From: Saprospiraceae bacterium
GTDB taxonomy: Bacteria > Bacteroidota > Bacteroidia > Chitinophagales > Saprospiraceae
DNA length: 35,968 nucleotides
NCBI GenBank assembly: GCA_020630475.1
Contig: JAHDBI010000001.1
Span: 1-35,968, forward strand
Reading direction: 5' to 3'
In this document: positions 16,499 to 24,487 of the stretch, piece by piece
How positions within the stretch are numbered: position 1 is the stretch's first letter
Layout of the letters: each line of letters starts with the position of its first letter
Made by a program: the position numbers and the translations under genes
The notes under the pieces: model-generated
Databases searched by the model: none
Seen by the model: the letters and a program-made list of their open reading frames with translations, nothing else
Told to the model about the DNA's origin: nothing

Positions 16499-17098
16499 AT
16501 GGGACGTGTTTTAAAAATCGTTGTATACGCAATCATTATTGTCTTCCTTTATTTCTGGTTAATGACTATAGCTAAGAGCTGTGGGTCTGATGATCCAATT
16601 GGTTCTGTTGTAGATCAAGCGGAAAATGTTGTGGACGGTGTCGCGGATACAACAGATGACTTTTTCGAAGACGAGGATAAAGATGCTGATGAAGGCGAAG
16701 AGGATTTTGAAGACGACTTTGAAGATGACTTCGAAGAGGAAGACGATGACATAGATTATAGTGAACTTGATGAAGAAATAGACGAGGATGATTTCGAAGA
16801 AGTGGCATCAAAACCTGTTTCGAAACCAAAACCGGCTCCTCGAAAAACAACAACTCGTTCATCTTCTTCCGGAGACTATTTACTTGTTGCTGGTAGTTAC
16901 TTAGTATATTCAAATGCCGTTGCCATGAGAGATCGACTTGATCGAGCTGGCTTCGATTCTGAGATTATACAATTTGATGGTTCGGGTTATCATACTGTTT
17001 TAGCTGGTCGATACAATAGTAACGGTTCTGCACAAAATGCTGCCTCTGATTTGAGTTCTCGAGGCATTGATAATTACGTACACAGAAAGCAGTATTAA
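16499..17098 (+). CDS. SPOR-domain membrane protein with hyperacidic linker
   Basis: A 199-residue protein with one N-terminal transmembrane helix (about 5-25), a very acidic linker (about 48-103, almost all Asp, Glu and Phe), a Lys/Pro-rich hinge (KPVSKPKPAPRK) and a C-terminal SPOR domain (about 122-199: DYLLVAGSYLVYSNAVAMRD ... GYHTVLAGRYNS). SPOR domains bind glycan strands stripped of stem peptides and often mark septal proteins, so a periplasmic cell-division or wall-remodelling role is likely. The linker contains a 12-base tandem repeat. The 94 bases upstream are AT-rich with a CTTAATTAAG palindrome (16471-16480) but no clear promoter. The stop overlaps the pepD stop by four bases. Confidence 0.88.
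   Translation: MGRVLKIVVYAIIIVFLYFWLMTIAKSCGSDDPIGSVVDQAENVVDGVADTTDDFFEDEDKDADEGEEDFEDDFEDDFEEEDDDIDYSELDEEIDEDDFEEVASKPVSKPKPAPRKTTTRSSSSGDYLLVAGSYLVYSNAVAMRDRLDRAGFDSEIIQFDGSGYHTVLAGRYNSNGSAQNAASDLSSRGIDNYVHRKQY
16697..16732 (+). repeat. Three 12-base tandem units in the acidic linker
   Basis: Three consecutive imperfect copies of a unit GAAGAnGAnTTn encode EEDF-EDDF-EDDF in the SPOR-protein linker. A fourth, more diverged unit follows. Unit length is a multiple of three, so copy-number change would keep frame. Confidence 0.7.
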
Positions 17099-18558
17099 GA
17101 CTGCATCGGTGTTCTCTTTAGTACCTCTAAAGTATATTTCCAATATTTTTGTACACTACTAATTTGTACACATTCGTCCGGCGAATGAGCTCCTCGAATA
17201 TTTGGACCGAATGAAATCATATCCATATCCGGATAATTTGTTCCGATAATACCACACTCTAATCCTGCATGACACGCGTTTACATGAGGCGGTTCGTCAA
17301 ACATTTCTACATAGACATTGCTCATCGTTTGGATAATCGGAGCAGAAGGTTTAGGCGTCCATCCGGGATAAGATCCACTTGTGTCCACATTCGCGCCAAG
17401 CATTTCAAAACAACTTCTTATAGCATCTGCTAAGTCATCCTTTTCAGAATCTACCGAACTTCGTGTAAGGCACAAAATCTCATATTTACCATCCTTAAGT
17501 AAAACCCTAGCCACATTATTAGACGTTTGAACTAAATGTTCGATGTCTGGACTCATTCTATAAATTCCATTGGGACATGCATAAATACTCCTCAAAAAAC
17601 TCCTTTGCGTTTGAGGATGCATCATTTTATTTTTGGCTTTCGCCGAATCCAATTCGAACTTCAGATCTGGATCGGTTGTAAAATGTTCTTTTTTTATCGT
17701 TTGAAATAAATCTCTTGCACTTTCCGCGAAAGCGTCCAATTGATCATCCTTTATAAAAAAAATAGATGTTGATTCACGAGGAATGGCATTCCTTAATCCT
17801 CCACCATCTACTGATTGTAATCGTAAATCATACAAAGATGAGAAGCGATATAAAAGTCTATTCATTATTTTATTGGCATTGCCTAAACCCTTATGTATGT
17901 CCATACCCGAATGTCCCCCTTTTAATCCTTTAACTTTTAACTCAAACGAAGAAAACCCATTTTGCAAATCCATTTCTTCATAAGTTCCTGTTGCCGATAC
18001 ATCAACTCCACCAGCGCAACCGATCGTCAATTCCCTATCATCCTCGGTATCTAAATTGAGTAAGATGCTTCCTGTCAATAGTCCCGCTTTAAGTTCTAGG
18101 GCTCCTGTCATTCCGGTTTCTTCATCGATCGTAAATAAGGCTTCTATGGCTGGATGTTCAATATCCTTCGAAGAAAGAAGTGCCATGATTGTGGCCACAC
18201 CAATTCCATTGTCTGCACCTAAGGTTGTTCCATCCGCCCTTACCCAATCATTGTCCACTAACATCCTTATACCCTCTGTAGCAAAATCAAATTGGGTATC
18301 ATCATTTTTTTGATGGACCATGTCTAAATGACTTTGCATCACAAGCGTTTGACGAGATTCCATTCCTGCTGTAGCCGGCTTTCTGATGATGACATTGCCG
18401 ATATGGTCTTTATGAGTATCTAGGCCTAATTTTTCACCAAAATCCAACATAAATTGTATTACCCTTTCCTCTTTCTTAGAAGCCCTAGGCACAGCATTTA
18501 AATCAGCAAAATGGTTCCAAAGTGATTTGGGCTCTAATTGGCGTATATCAGTACTCAT
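17095..18558 (-). CDS. pepD: Aminoacyl-histidine dipeptidase (M20 family, PepD)
   Basis: Cytoplasmic zinc dipeptidase of the PepD/carnosinase type, hydrolysing Xaa-His and other dipeptides. Metal-ligand motifs are visible: QSHLDMVHQK, TTLGADNGIGVA and IDEETGMTGA, then GGHSGMDIHKG of the lid domain and HAGLECGII near the C-terminus. The length of 487 residues fits the family. I chose the ATG at 18558; a TTG at 18573 would add five residues. It works naturally downstream of exported dipeptidyl peptidases such as the DPP11 at 2903, which release dipeptides. It is divergent from the XRE/S24 regulator and convergent with the SPOR gene. Two copies of the recurrent dyad lie 75 bases apart inside it. 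Confidence 0.96.
   Translation of the reverse strand: MSTDIRQLEPKSLWNHFADLNAVPRASKKEERVIQFMLDFGEKLGLDTHKDHIGNVIIRKPATAGMESRQTLVMQSHLDMVHQKNDDTQFDFATEGIRMLVDNDWVRADGTTLGADNGIGVATIMALLSSKDIEHPAIEALFTIDEETGMTGALELKAGLLTGSILLNLDTEDDRELTIGCAGGVDVSATGTYEEMDLQNGFSSFELKVKGLKGGHSGMDIHKGLGNANKIMNRLLYRFSSLYDLRLQSVDGGGLRNAIPRESTSIFFIKDDQLDAFAESARDLFQTIKKEHFTTDPDLKFELDSAKAKNKMMHPQTQRSFLRSIYACPNGIYRMSPDIEHLVQTSNNVARVLLKDGKYEILCLTRSSVDSEKDDLADAIRSCFEMLGANVDTSGSYPGWTPKPSAPIIQTMSNVYVEMFDEPPHVNACHAGLECGIIGTNYPDMDMISFGPNIRGAHSPDECVQISSVQKYWKYTLEVLKRTPMQS
17635..17647 (+). repeat. Recurrent dyad GGCTTTCGCCGAA, copy 3
   Basis: Exact 13-base copy inside pepD, read on the coding strand as D-S-A-K-A. Same plus-strand orientation as the copies at 2070 and 33017. 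Confidence 0.6.
17722..17734 (-). repeat. Recurrent dyad, covarying form CGCTTTCGCGGAA, copy 4
   Basis: Minus-strand copy in pepD in which the outer G-C pair of the GGC/GCC stem is swapped to C-G while the TTTC loop and trailing GAA are kept. The same 13-mer recurs on the plus strand at 35433. Confidence 0.55.
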
Positions 18559-18640
18559 GAGTTTTTTATTCAAATATAAATAACAATATCTGTTCGGTTT
18601 TATTTTGACCTACTCCGCCAACCACTAATTGGATTGTCGT

Positions 18641-18656
18641 AATAATCAACATTATT
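18641..18656. promoter_or_regulatory. Dyad AATAAT-CAAC-ATTATT, candidate operator of the XRE/S24 regulator
   Basis: Perfect 6-4-6 inverted repeat between the divergent pepD and regulator genes. It abuts and overlaps the candidate -33 region of the regulator promoter, the position expected for an autorepressor site. Its AT-only arms mean it could arise by chance. Confidence 0.4.
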
Positions 18657-18686
18657 TGGTCGAATTAATCGTCTTTTGTATTTTTG
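18655..18686 (+). promoter_or_regulatory. Promoter of the XRE/S24 regulator gene
   Basis: TTTG (18655-18658), a 20-base spacer and TATTTTTG (18679-18686) fit the Bacteroidota -33/-7 consensus exactly. The -7 box ends four bases before the ATG at 18691, so the transcript would have almost no leader. Confidence 0.6.
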
Positions 18687-18690
18687 TTCC

Positions 18691-19452
18691 ATGATCAGTG
18701 AAAACCTTAAATACCTTCGTAAGAAAAATAAAATTTCTCAACAAGAACTGTCTGTTAAGCTAGATATTCCCCGAACTACACTGGGTGATTACGAGCGAGG
18801 TAAGACAGAGCCAAGTATTCAAACCATCATCAGCCTGGCTTCAATCTTTGAAGTAAAAATCGATGATCTTTTAAAAGAAAATCTATCTCATCTCGATTTA
18901 GAAATTATTCGAAATAAGGACTTAAGGGTTTTAGCCATCTCTGTGGACCAAGATAATAATGGAAATATCGAGCTGGTGGACACAAAAGCGCAAGCCGGTT
19001 ATTTACAGAGTTTTAGTGACCCAGAATTTATAAGAGACCTTCCTAAAATATCCTTCCCTGACATTCCCGCTGGAACGTATCGTGGATTTAAAATAGATGG
19101 AGACTCCATGCTTCCTGTCGAACCTGGAAGTGTCATTATATGCACGTATGTAGAATCACTCGAACATATTAAAGATGACAAAACCTACATTGTCGTTTCT
19201 AAGGATGATGGTTTGGTGTATAAACGCATCAAAAAACTAGGAGACAAACTATTGCTCAACTCGGATAATGCATTATATCCTCCTTACGAAATCCAATACT
19301 CCGAAATCGCTGAAGCATGGGAGTTTTATGCACTATTATCTTTTAACGACACTAAAGGGAGTGCAGAAAATGTCATGGACGCTAGGTTGGATGCTATTCA
19401 ACAAAAGTTAAATATGATTGATCATCAAATCAGCCACTTAAATAATGCTTAG
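18691..19452 (+). CDS. XRE-family regulator with LexA-like S24 autopeptidase domain
   Basis: DNA-binding repressor of 253 residues. An XRE helix-turn-helix covers about residues 1-62 (ISQQELSVKLDIPRTTLGDYERGK). The S24 domain has Ser139 in IDGDSMLPV and Lys178 in GLVYKRIKK, with an Ala102-Gly103 bond in KAQAGYL, spaced as in LexA (Ala84-Gly85, Ser119, Lys156). Self-cleavage stimulated by RecA filaments is therefore possible. The last 35 residues may form a short helical oligomerisation tail. The ATG at 18691 is chosen; a TTG at 18676 overlaps the promoter. Whether it controls SOS genes or only a few targets is not visible. It is divergent from pepD and convergent with the M56 gene. Confidence 0.92.
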   Translation: MISENLKYLRKKNKISQQELSVKLDIPRTTLGDYERGKTEPSIQTIISLASIFEVKIDDLLKENLSHLDLEIIRNKDLRVLAISVDQDNNGNIELVDTKAQAGYLQSFSDPEFIRDLPKISFPDIPAGTYRGFKIDGDSMLPVEPGSVIICTYVESLEHIKDDKTYIVVSKDDGLVYKRIKKLGDKLLLNSDNALYPPYEIQYSEIAEAWEFYALLSFNDTKGSAENVMDARLDAIQQKLNMIDHQISHLNNA

Positions 19453-21392
19453 ATAGATTTAAAGAGTCGTTTAGATTTTTTTCCTATAATCTCTAATTCT
19501 ATTTTTGATCCTCTGGTTAATATAGCCCCAGTGTTTTCTTCGTAAAGTGCTTTGTACTTTCTCCAAATATTTTCTGGTTGCTTATCCCCATTTATTTTTA
19601 GATATTTTCCAGACAACTCTATTTTATTGTTTTCGCCGATGATTAACAATCCATCTCTATTTAGCTCTCGAGCCAACTGATCGCTCATTTTATTTCCTGA
19701 TAAAAAGTTGCCTTTATCAAGGAATTGAATATCTAAATCCTGTCCAAATGGGTGTCCATCAAAATTTTCAAAAAGGCCATCTAGGGATTTTAATTGTTGA
19801 AAATCTTGACCTTCAATGATTCCTAACAACTCCTCTAAATTTTCGGACATCTCGATTTCATCAAAATTCATATCTGGTTTAAAACCCTTCATTAGGGTGT
19901 CAAAGCTCAACCCGAAAGATCGCATCTGTCCATTGAAATGATTGGGAAATTCGAAGTTCTTCATTTTAATGTGAGGCATCCCTTTCGCTAACATAGAATC
20001 TAAATTGCCATCTTCAAACCATAACTCTATACTGTCTGCATAAAGTGTCATAGGGTGTTGCTCTTTTAAAAACATGGTGGATATATCTCCAAAGCTCCGT
20101 CGAGGTTTTAATTCTCTCAACAGTTGATCGTGCTCATCGTATTCTTCTTTAGGGATTTCTTTTCCATCGACTCTCAATTCTACAATTTCACCGTCTTCCA
20201 TTTTTAAAAGAATATCTTCTTCTCCATTGCTCTTAGAAATCATGTATGACCCCTTTTCTTTTTTAGGAAAAGTATCAATGATGACATTTAGTTTTTTCTC
20301 CTCTTGATGAATTGGTTCTAACATCTCTAACTCATTCGTCAATCTTGTAGGCTCGATCAGTTCCTTAGATCTGTCAAAGAAGTTCATGCCCTCTGATGAG
20401 AAAGCAAAAACCATAGTCAATACAAATACTGTAGCAATCATTTTTTCTTTCATATTCGATACTTGATTGGGTTGATTTAAAATTCTCTTTACTCTATGTA
20501 ATAAGCTTTTTCTATTTTTTGATATTCCAAGGGCGACACTAGGCGTACCTAATTGTTTTAAGGATTCTAGTTTGACAAGAACTTTGGCGTAAGCCAATGA
20601 ATTCCCTAAATGCTGTATCGCAACATCATCACAACAATTTTCTCGTTCTAACTTAATTTGATGAGATATCCACCATACACCTGGATGATAAAAGAAAATA
20701 ACCTCAGCTAAAGAACAGCATAAATTTATAATAAAGTCGTACCGCATAATATGTGCAAGCTCATGTAACAAAATGGCTTCCACTTCCTTTGTACTAAGTT
20801 GATTGACCAAACCAACTGGGATTAGAATTATTGGTTTAACAAAACCTATGACCATTGGTGATGTCACTTTATTCGATTCACTAATCTGGATTTTTTTATT
20901 GATCCCTAAGGTGCTTTTAAGCTTACTAACGGTATATTTTAATTCGTCACTCGCTTCAATTTTACCTAAAGTGAATTGCTGTAAATACACGTAACCACCT
21001 ATTAATTTGATGGTGAACAAAACGACTCCTGACAACCATATGCTCGTTACTAATATCAAATGTTCATTGACAAAAGCATTGAAATTCATCATTGCACTTG
21101 GAACAGATTCATTGACAACGGATAATGTTTGAATGCCTTCTATAAAATTTACCCCCAATTGCCTTGTTCCTGATCCTTCAAAAATGTAAAACATAAATGT
21201 GCCAAATGCAACTATGACAGATGTCAGCATTGCACTGAGGCCAATACCATATTTTAGTTTTGAATTCTTTTTTTCAAATCTTTTTAAAACAAAAGACATG
21301 AGCAAAGAAATAATGGCTATTTGCCAAAATGAATGAAGAATAGTCCATGCAATTGCTTCAATGAATACTTCACTAAAAATATTAGAAATCAT
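19449..21392 (-). CDS. BlaR1/MecR1-like M56 family membrane metalloprotease
   Basis: Membrane signal transducer of 647 residues. The N-terminal part has four helices (about 10-30, 45-68, 105-130 and 320-335) flanking a cytoplasmic zinc protease domain with HELAH at 210-214 and the downstream glutamate in LERENCCDD. BlaR1 proteins sense an extracellular signal and start cleavage of a BlaI-type repressor. Here the extracellular part (about 340-647) is not a penicillin-binding domain; it is acidic, repetitive and unlike anything I recognise, so the signal is unlikely to be a beta-lactam. It lies five bases after the blaI-type gene, the usual pair. Its stop overlaps that of the XRE/S24 gene by four bases. 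Confidence 0.92.
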   Translation of the reverse strand: MISNIFSEVFIEAIAWTILHSFWQIAIISLLMSFVLKRFEKKNSKLKYGIGLSAMLTSVIVAFGTFMFYIFEGSGTRQLGVNFIEGIQTLSVVNESVPSAMMNFNAFVNEHLILVTSIWLSGVVLFTIKLIGGYVYLQQFTLGKIEASDELKYTVSKLKSTLGINKKIQISESNKVTSPMVIGFVKPIILIPVGLVNQLSTKEVEAILLHELAHIMRYDFIINLCCSLAEVIFFYHPGVWWISHQIKLERENCCDDVAIQHLGNSLAYAKVLVKLESLKQLGTPSVALGISKNRKSLLHRVKRILNQPNQVSNMKEKMIATVFVLTMVFAFSSEGMNFFDRSKELIEPTRLTNELEMLEPIHQEEKKLNVIIDTFPKKEKGSYMISKSNGEEDILLKMEDGEIVELRVDGKEIPKEEYDEHDQLLRELKPRRSFGDISTMFLKEQHPMTLYADSIELWFEDGNLDSMLAKGMPHIKMKNFEFPNHFNGQMRSFGLSFDTLMKGFKPDMNFDEIEMSENLEELLGIIEGQDFQQLKSLDGLFENFDGHPFGQDLDIQFLDKGNFLSGNKMSDQLARELNRDGLLIIGENNKIELSGKYLKINGDKQPENIWRKYKALYEENTGAILTRGSKIELEIIGKKSKRLFKSI

Positions 21393-21397
21393 AACTA

Positions 21398-21781
21398 CTA
21401 TTTTTTGTTTTCCATTTTTTCAATCAATGCTTTAATCTCATCCAATTCATCTTTCGATGCATTGTGGTTACCTAAGGCTTGCATCACAAGACTGGAGGCA
21501 GATCCCTTGAAGGTGGAATCAATAAATGTTCTTAAGAGTCTTGACTTTGTTTCATCCTCTGAAACATTGGCAGAATAGATATGAGTTCGACTCCCTGTAT
21601 CCCGAATAGCTAGACCTTTTTCATTCATGATCTGCATTAATTTTAGGGTAGTTGTGTAGCCTTGGTCTTTTACTTCATTTAGTTTTTCATTAACCAATCG
21701 AACAGAGGAAGGACCATTGTCCCATAGGATTTGTAAAATCTCTAATTCTGATTCAGTGGGCTTCAATTTCTTATTACTCAT
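21398..21781 (-). CDS. BlaI/MecI/CopY family transcriptional repressor
   Basis: Winged-helix repressor of 127 residues, partner of the M56 protease encoded five bases downstream. The HTH region is LKPTESELEILQILWDNGPSS ... GYTTTLKLMQIMNEKGLAIRD, and the C-terminal helices (SASSLVMQALGNH ... LIEKMENKK) form the dimerisation part. I chose the ATG at 21781; an alternative start at 21805 would overlap the operator and promoter. Release from DNA is expected when the M56 protein triggers proteolysis. Two matching inverted repeats lie immediately upstream, one over the predicted transcription start, so it very probably represses its own operon. Confidence 0.94.
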   Translation of the reverse strand: MSNKKLKPTESELEILQILWDNGPSSVRLVNEKLNEVKDQGYTTTLKLMQIMNEKGLAIRDTGSRTHIYSANVSEDETKSRLLRTFIDSTFKGSASSLVMQALGNHNASKDELDEIKALIEKMENKK

Positions 21782-21795
21782 ATCAAAATTTATTA

Positions 21796-21811
21796 TACGA
21801 AACACTTCGTA
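21796..21811. promoter_or_regulatory. Operator O1, TACGA-N6-TCGTA
   Basis: Perfect inverted repeat 15 bases before the blaI-type ATG, overlapping the predicted transcription start. An extra half-site TACGA follows at 21813-21817, inside the -7 element. The same TACGA-N6-TCGTA form recurs at 21853. Confidence 0.7.
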
Positions 21812-21814
21812 ATA

Positions 21815-21845
21815 CGAAAATACAGCGGAGTTTTTGATTTTACAA
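21815..21845 (-). promoter_or_regulatory. Promoter of the blaI-M56 operon
   Basis: On the minus strand TTG (21843-21845), a 20-base spacer and TATTTTCG (21815-21822), one mismatch from TAnnTTTG. It sits between the two operators. Confidence 0.6.
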
Positions 21846-21850
21846 GGATT

Positions 21851-21870
21851 AGTACGAAGAATCTCGTACT
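21851..21870. promoter_or_regulatory. Operator O2, extended TACGA-N6-TCGTA
   Basis: Perfect inverted repeat AGTACGA-N6-TCGTACT just upstream of the -33 element. Its 16-base core has the same half-sites and spacing as O1; centres are 57 bases apart. Confidence 0.7.
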
Positions 21871-21881
21871 TTAAATGTTTC

Positions 21882-22478
21882 TTAACATTGCACTATTGAG
21901 GTGATGGGTAAAATAATTTGCTCAAGGTCTGTTAAAGCATTGATTAAAGAGACTTTTTCATATAGACTTATATCTTTTGCATAGATCTGTCTTTCATTCA
22001 AAACTCCTTTAGATATTAGACTTGATCTTTTGACTCCATTTAATAAAGGTTTTGACGGAGTATACCATTTTCCTTCCTTTAAAAAAGCAGTGTTGTAATA
22101 TCGACAATCTGTGACGGCTCCATTCTTTATCATTAGAATTTCATCTGATTTAGCCTTATCAAATAATGCGTTGATATCACTTCGATCTTCAAACTTGTGT
22201 ACGTATTCAACATGGTCCGCTTGACACATCTTTAATGTCCTTATATCTCTTACGGTATATTCTGCATAAGTGACCTCTTGTACCCTTTCGCTATAAACAA
22301 TTCGGCACTTGATATTCAAATTCATCATGTGACTTGGAGGATGAATAAATGCCATTAGTGAGAAACCGTCATCAATATTCAGAATTTTCTTCCTAGTTTG
22401 CTGTACTCGAATATCGTGTAATTCAATATTCTGAACTGCACCATTTTTAATATGAATAGACTCAATGAAGCGGGACAT
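21882..22478 (-). CDS. pabC: Aminotransferase class IV, probable aminodeoxychorismate lyase
   Basis: PLP enzyme of fold type IV. Position next to pabB points to 4-amino-4-deoxychorismate lyase, which makes p-aminobenzoate for folate. Features include FIESIHIKNGAVQN at the start, the HVEYVHKFEDR segment holding the likely PLP lysine, MIKNGAVTDCRYYNTAFLKEGKWYTPSKPLLNG and a C-terminal SLINALTDLEQ. At 198 residues it is short for the family (about 250-290), a common size in Bacteroidota. The start overlaps the end of pabB by 17 bases, so the two are translated together. It is the last gene of the hemJ-to-pabC run. Confidence 0.88.
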   Translation of the reverse strand: MSRFIESIHIKNGAVQNIELHDIRVQQTRKKILNIDDGFSLMAFIHPPSHMMNLNIKCRIVYSERVQEVTYAEYTVRDIRTLKMCQADHVEYVHKFEDRSDINALFDKAKSDEILMIKNGAVTDCRYYNTAFLKEGKWYTPSKPLLNGVKRSSLISKGVLNERQIYAKDISLYEKVSLINALTDLEQIILPITSIVQC

Positions 22479-23442
22479 AAATTTTATCTAGCATTTCTTG
22501 ATATTCTTTCTCCAATTCACTTTGAAAGGTGATCCCGCCACCACTTCTATAATAAAACCCATTCTCTGTTTTCTCTATGAAACGTATCATCACCCCAGCG
22601 TCTAAATCTTGACCATCAAACACACCAAAAACTCCTGTGTAGTATCCTCGGTCTTCTTGTTCAGCTTGTTGAATAATGTCGCAAGTTTTTTTCTTAGGAG
22701 CACCACTAATGGAACCAGCAGGTAAAAGCTTAAAAATAATCTCTCCAATTTGATGATGGTAATCTTTTGGAAGCTCACCTGAAATCTCACTACTAATTTG
22801 AAATAGATCTTTATTCGCACTTTGAATTCTTTCGGCATACCGAAATCTATCCACCTTAACATTCTTTGCAACGATACTTAAGTCATTTCTAATTAAGTCG
22901 ACGATCGTATAGTGTTCTGCTATTTCTTTTTGATCCTTGGAAATAATTTCCTCCGCATTTTCAATACTTGCATCAATCGTTCCTTTCATAGGAAAGGATC
23001 GTATGTAACCATCTTTTATTTGAACAAAAATTTCAGGAGAAAAGACCACAAACTCATCCTCAACCAACAACTTATATCTAGCTGATGAATTCTTATATAT
23101 TTCTTCTAGGTCTATGGTGTTAACAAGTTCTGTTTTGTTTGTCAAGTTGAGTAAAAAACTATTGCCGTATTGAATTTCTTCTTTAACCAAAGAAAACCCT
23201 TTGTTGTAGTCTTCTAGACTCATCGGGTTATAATTCAAATTTATTTTGTCTTTCGTATTAACCCTTTTTTGCAAATCGAACTTAGAGGGTCTCTGATGGT
23301 CTATTTCAAATTGAATGGTTTCCGGCAACCCAATTAAAGAATATACCTCGCATTTCTTTAATTCAAAATCCAACATAAAAAAGAAGGGCACTTGCGCAGC
23401 GCCCATCTCGTTCATTTTATTTCTCGCAGTAATTTTATCCAT
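22462..23442 (-). CDS. pabB: Aminodeoxychorismate synthase component I (chorismate-binding)
   Basis: Chorismate-utilising enzyme that forms 4-amino-4-deoxychorismate for p-aminobenzoate and folate synthesis. The chorismate-binding core is visible: FSPEIFVQIKDGYIRSFPMK, DLIRNDLSIVA, LLPAGSISGAPKKKTCDIIQ and YYTGVFGVFDG, ending with RSGGGITFQSELEKEYQE. The protein has only 326 residues, lacking most of the N-terminal region of TrpE-like enzymes, as in other compact PabB proteins. The pairing with a class IV aminotransferase favours PabB over anthranilate or isochorismate synthase. The PabA glutaminase is not in the window. It lies 40 bases after the SRPBCC gene. Confidence 0.92.
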   Translation of the reverse strand: MDKITARNKMNEMGAAQVPFFFMLDFELKKCEVYSLIGLPETIQFEIDHQRPSKFDLQKRVNTKDKINLNYNPMSLEDYNKGFSLVKEEIQYGNSFLLNLTNKTELVNTIDLEEIYKNSSARYKLLVEDEFVVFSPEIFVQIKDGYIRSFPMKGTIDASIENAEEIISKDQKEIAEHYTIVDLIRNDLSIVAKNVKVDRFRYAERIQSANKDLFQISSEISGELPKDYHHQIGEIIFKLLPAGSISGAPKKKTCDIIQQAEQEDRGYYTGVFGVFDGQDLDAGVMIRFIEKTENGFYYRSGGGITFQSELEKEYQEMLDKIYVPLH

Positions 23443-23482
23443 CCTATTTAAAAAGAATCCCTCCGAAAAAGGAACCTATTTT

Positions 23483-24487
23483 TTACTCAGAAAAATAATA
23501 TGTAATTTTTGTCAACCACTTTTTGGGATCTTTTTCCGAACTAGGGTCAGTTACATATTCTTCAATAACGGGATAATCTTGAAACAAACCGTAGTCCTTT
23601 ATATATGCAGAAATCGCATTATGAGCAGACTCTGTTCCTGAGTAATCTCCGTAGTAATCTATTTGCAATGCTTGTCTCGATGGCAACTTAAACGTCGACG
23701 CACCCTTAACACTTACTGATGATTTCACAGGGATTGCAGCAGCCATATCTGTTTTACCTTGGTCGGGCATCCATTTAAAAAATAATCCACAAGGCATACC
23801 ATCCATTTCAACACCTGCCTTCTGAACTTTACCAAATAGCGCACCTAGGTTGTTTGCATAAAACTGTTGAATGTTAGAAAACTCTACCTCCTGTCGATTC
23901 ATTACAAAGTACTTTTCTGGCATATCAACTGTATTAATTTTATACCCATTATACTCTTTTGTTTCTTTTCTCTTGATTACATAATCTTTCACACCATTTA
24001 AACCATTTTTCAAACTCTTTTTCATTGATCGAGATAAAATAGGGTTCATAATATTCATTGGCCAAGGTATTGTCGTATCAAAGGACCACGTTGCCTTTGT
24101 CTTTCCGTCCACTTCCTCAAATAAAAACTTTCCTGTACCTTCCCCTTGTCCGTCAAAACTGACAAGAGAAGTGAGGCTATTTCCATCTTCCGCTCCAGTA
24201 AATTTATAAGAACCATTTCCAGAGTTTTCACTAGTCCATGTATATTCTGCACCCTTACCTGAAGTTGTTCCTGGATATTGATAAACCATTGTTTCATCAT
24301 TCAGCTTCCAAGGGTTCCACGATTCGTGAGTTTTTAAATCGCTCACTACATTATATACCATATTCTTTGGTGCGTCTATTTCAACACTTGATTCTATATG
24401 AGCATCCTTAGAAATAAGGAAAGATGCTATAAGTAGAACAACTAAAAGTATTAGAAGGAACCACCCTATTCTTTTTAAAATTTTCAT
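23483..24487 (-). CDS. SRPBCC-domain and GyrI-like domain membrane-anchored protein
   Basis: A 334-residue protein with one N-terminal transmembrane helix (about 8-27), an SRPBCC ligand-binding domain (about 34-165; IDAPKNMVYNVVSDLKTHESWNPW is characteristic) and a C-terminal GyrI-like/effector-binding domain (about 180-334; PEKYFVMNRQEVEFSNIQ ... GLFFKWMPDQGKTDMAAAIPV ... TITYYF-type end). Both folds bind small hydrophobic ligands, so a sensor or carrier role is possible, but no ligand is known. This two-domain form is frequent in Bacteroidota. Its ATG overlaps the hemJ stop by four bases, so the two are translationally coupled, which may link it to tetrapyrrole handling; that is only inference. 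Confidence 0.88.
   Translation of the reverse strand: MKILKRIGWFLLILLVVLLIASFLISKDAHIESSVEIDAPKNMVYNVVSDLKTHESWNPWKLNDETMVYQYPGTTSGKGAEYTWTSENSGNGSYKFTGAEDGNSLTSLVSFDGQGEGTGKFLFEEVDGKTKATWSFDTTIPWPMNIMNPILSRSMKKSLKNGLNGVKDYVIKRKETKEYNGYKINTVDMPEKYFVMNRQEVEFSNIQQFYANNLGALFGKVQKAGVEMDGMPCGLFFKWMPDQGKTDMAAAIPVKSSVSVKGASTFKLPSRQALQIDYYGDYSGTESAHNAISAYIKDYGLFQDYPVIEEYVTDPSSEKDPKKWLTKITYYFSE

Noticed and set aside
16572..16913. A 113-codon open frame antisense to the SPOR gene
   Set aside because: It exists because the GA-rich acidic codons leave no stops on the other strand; the product is Leu/His/Arg-rich low-complexity with no family resemblance.
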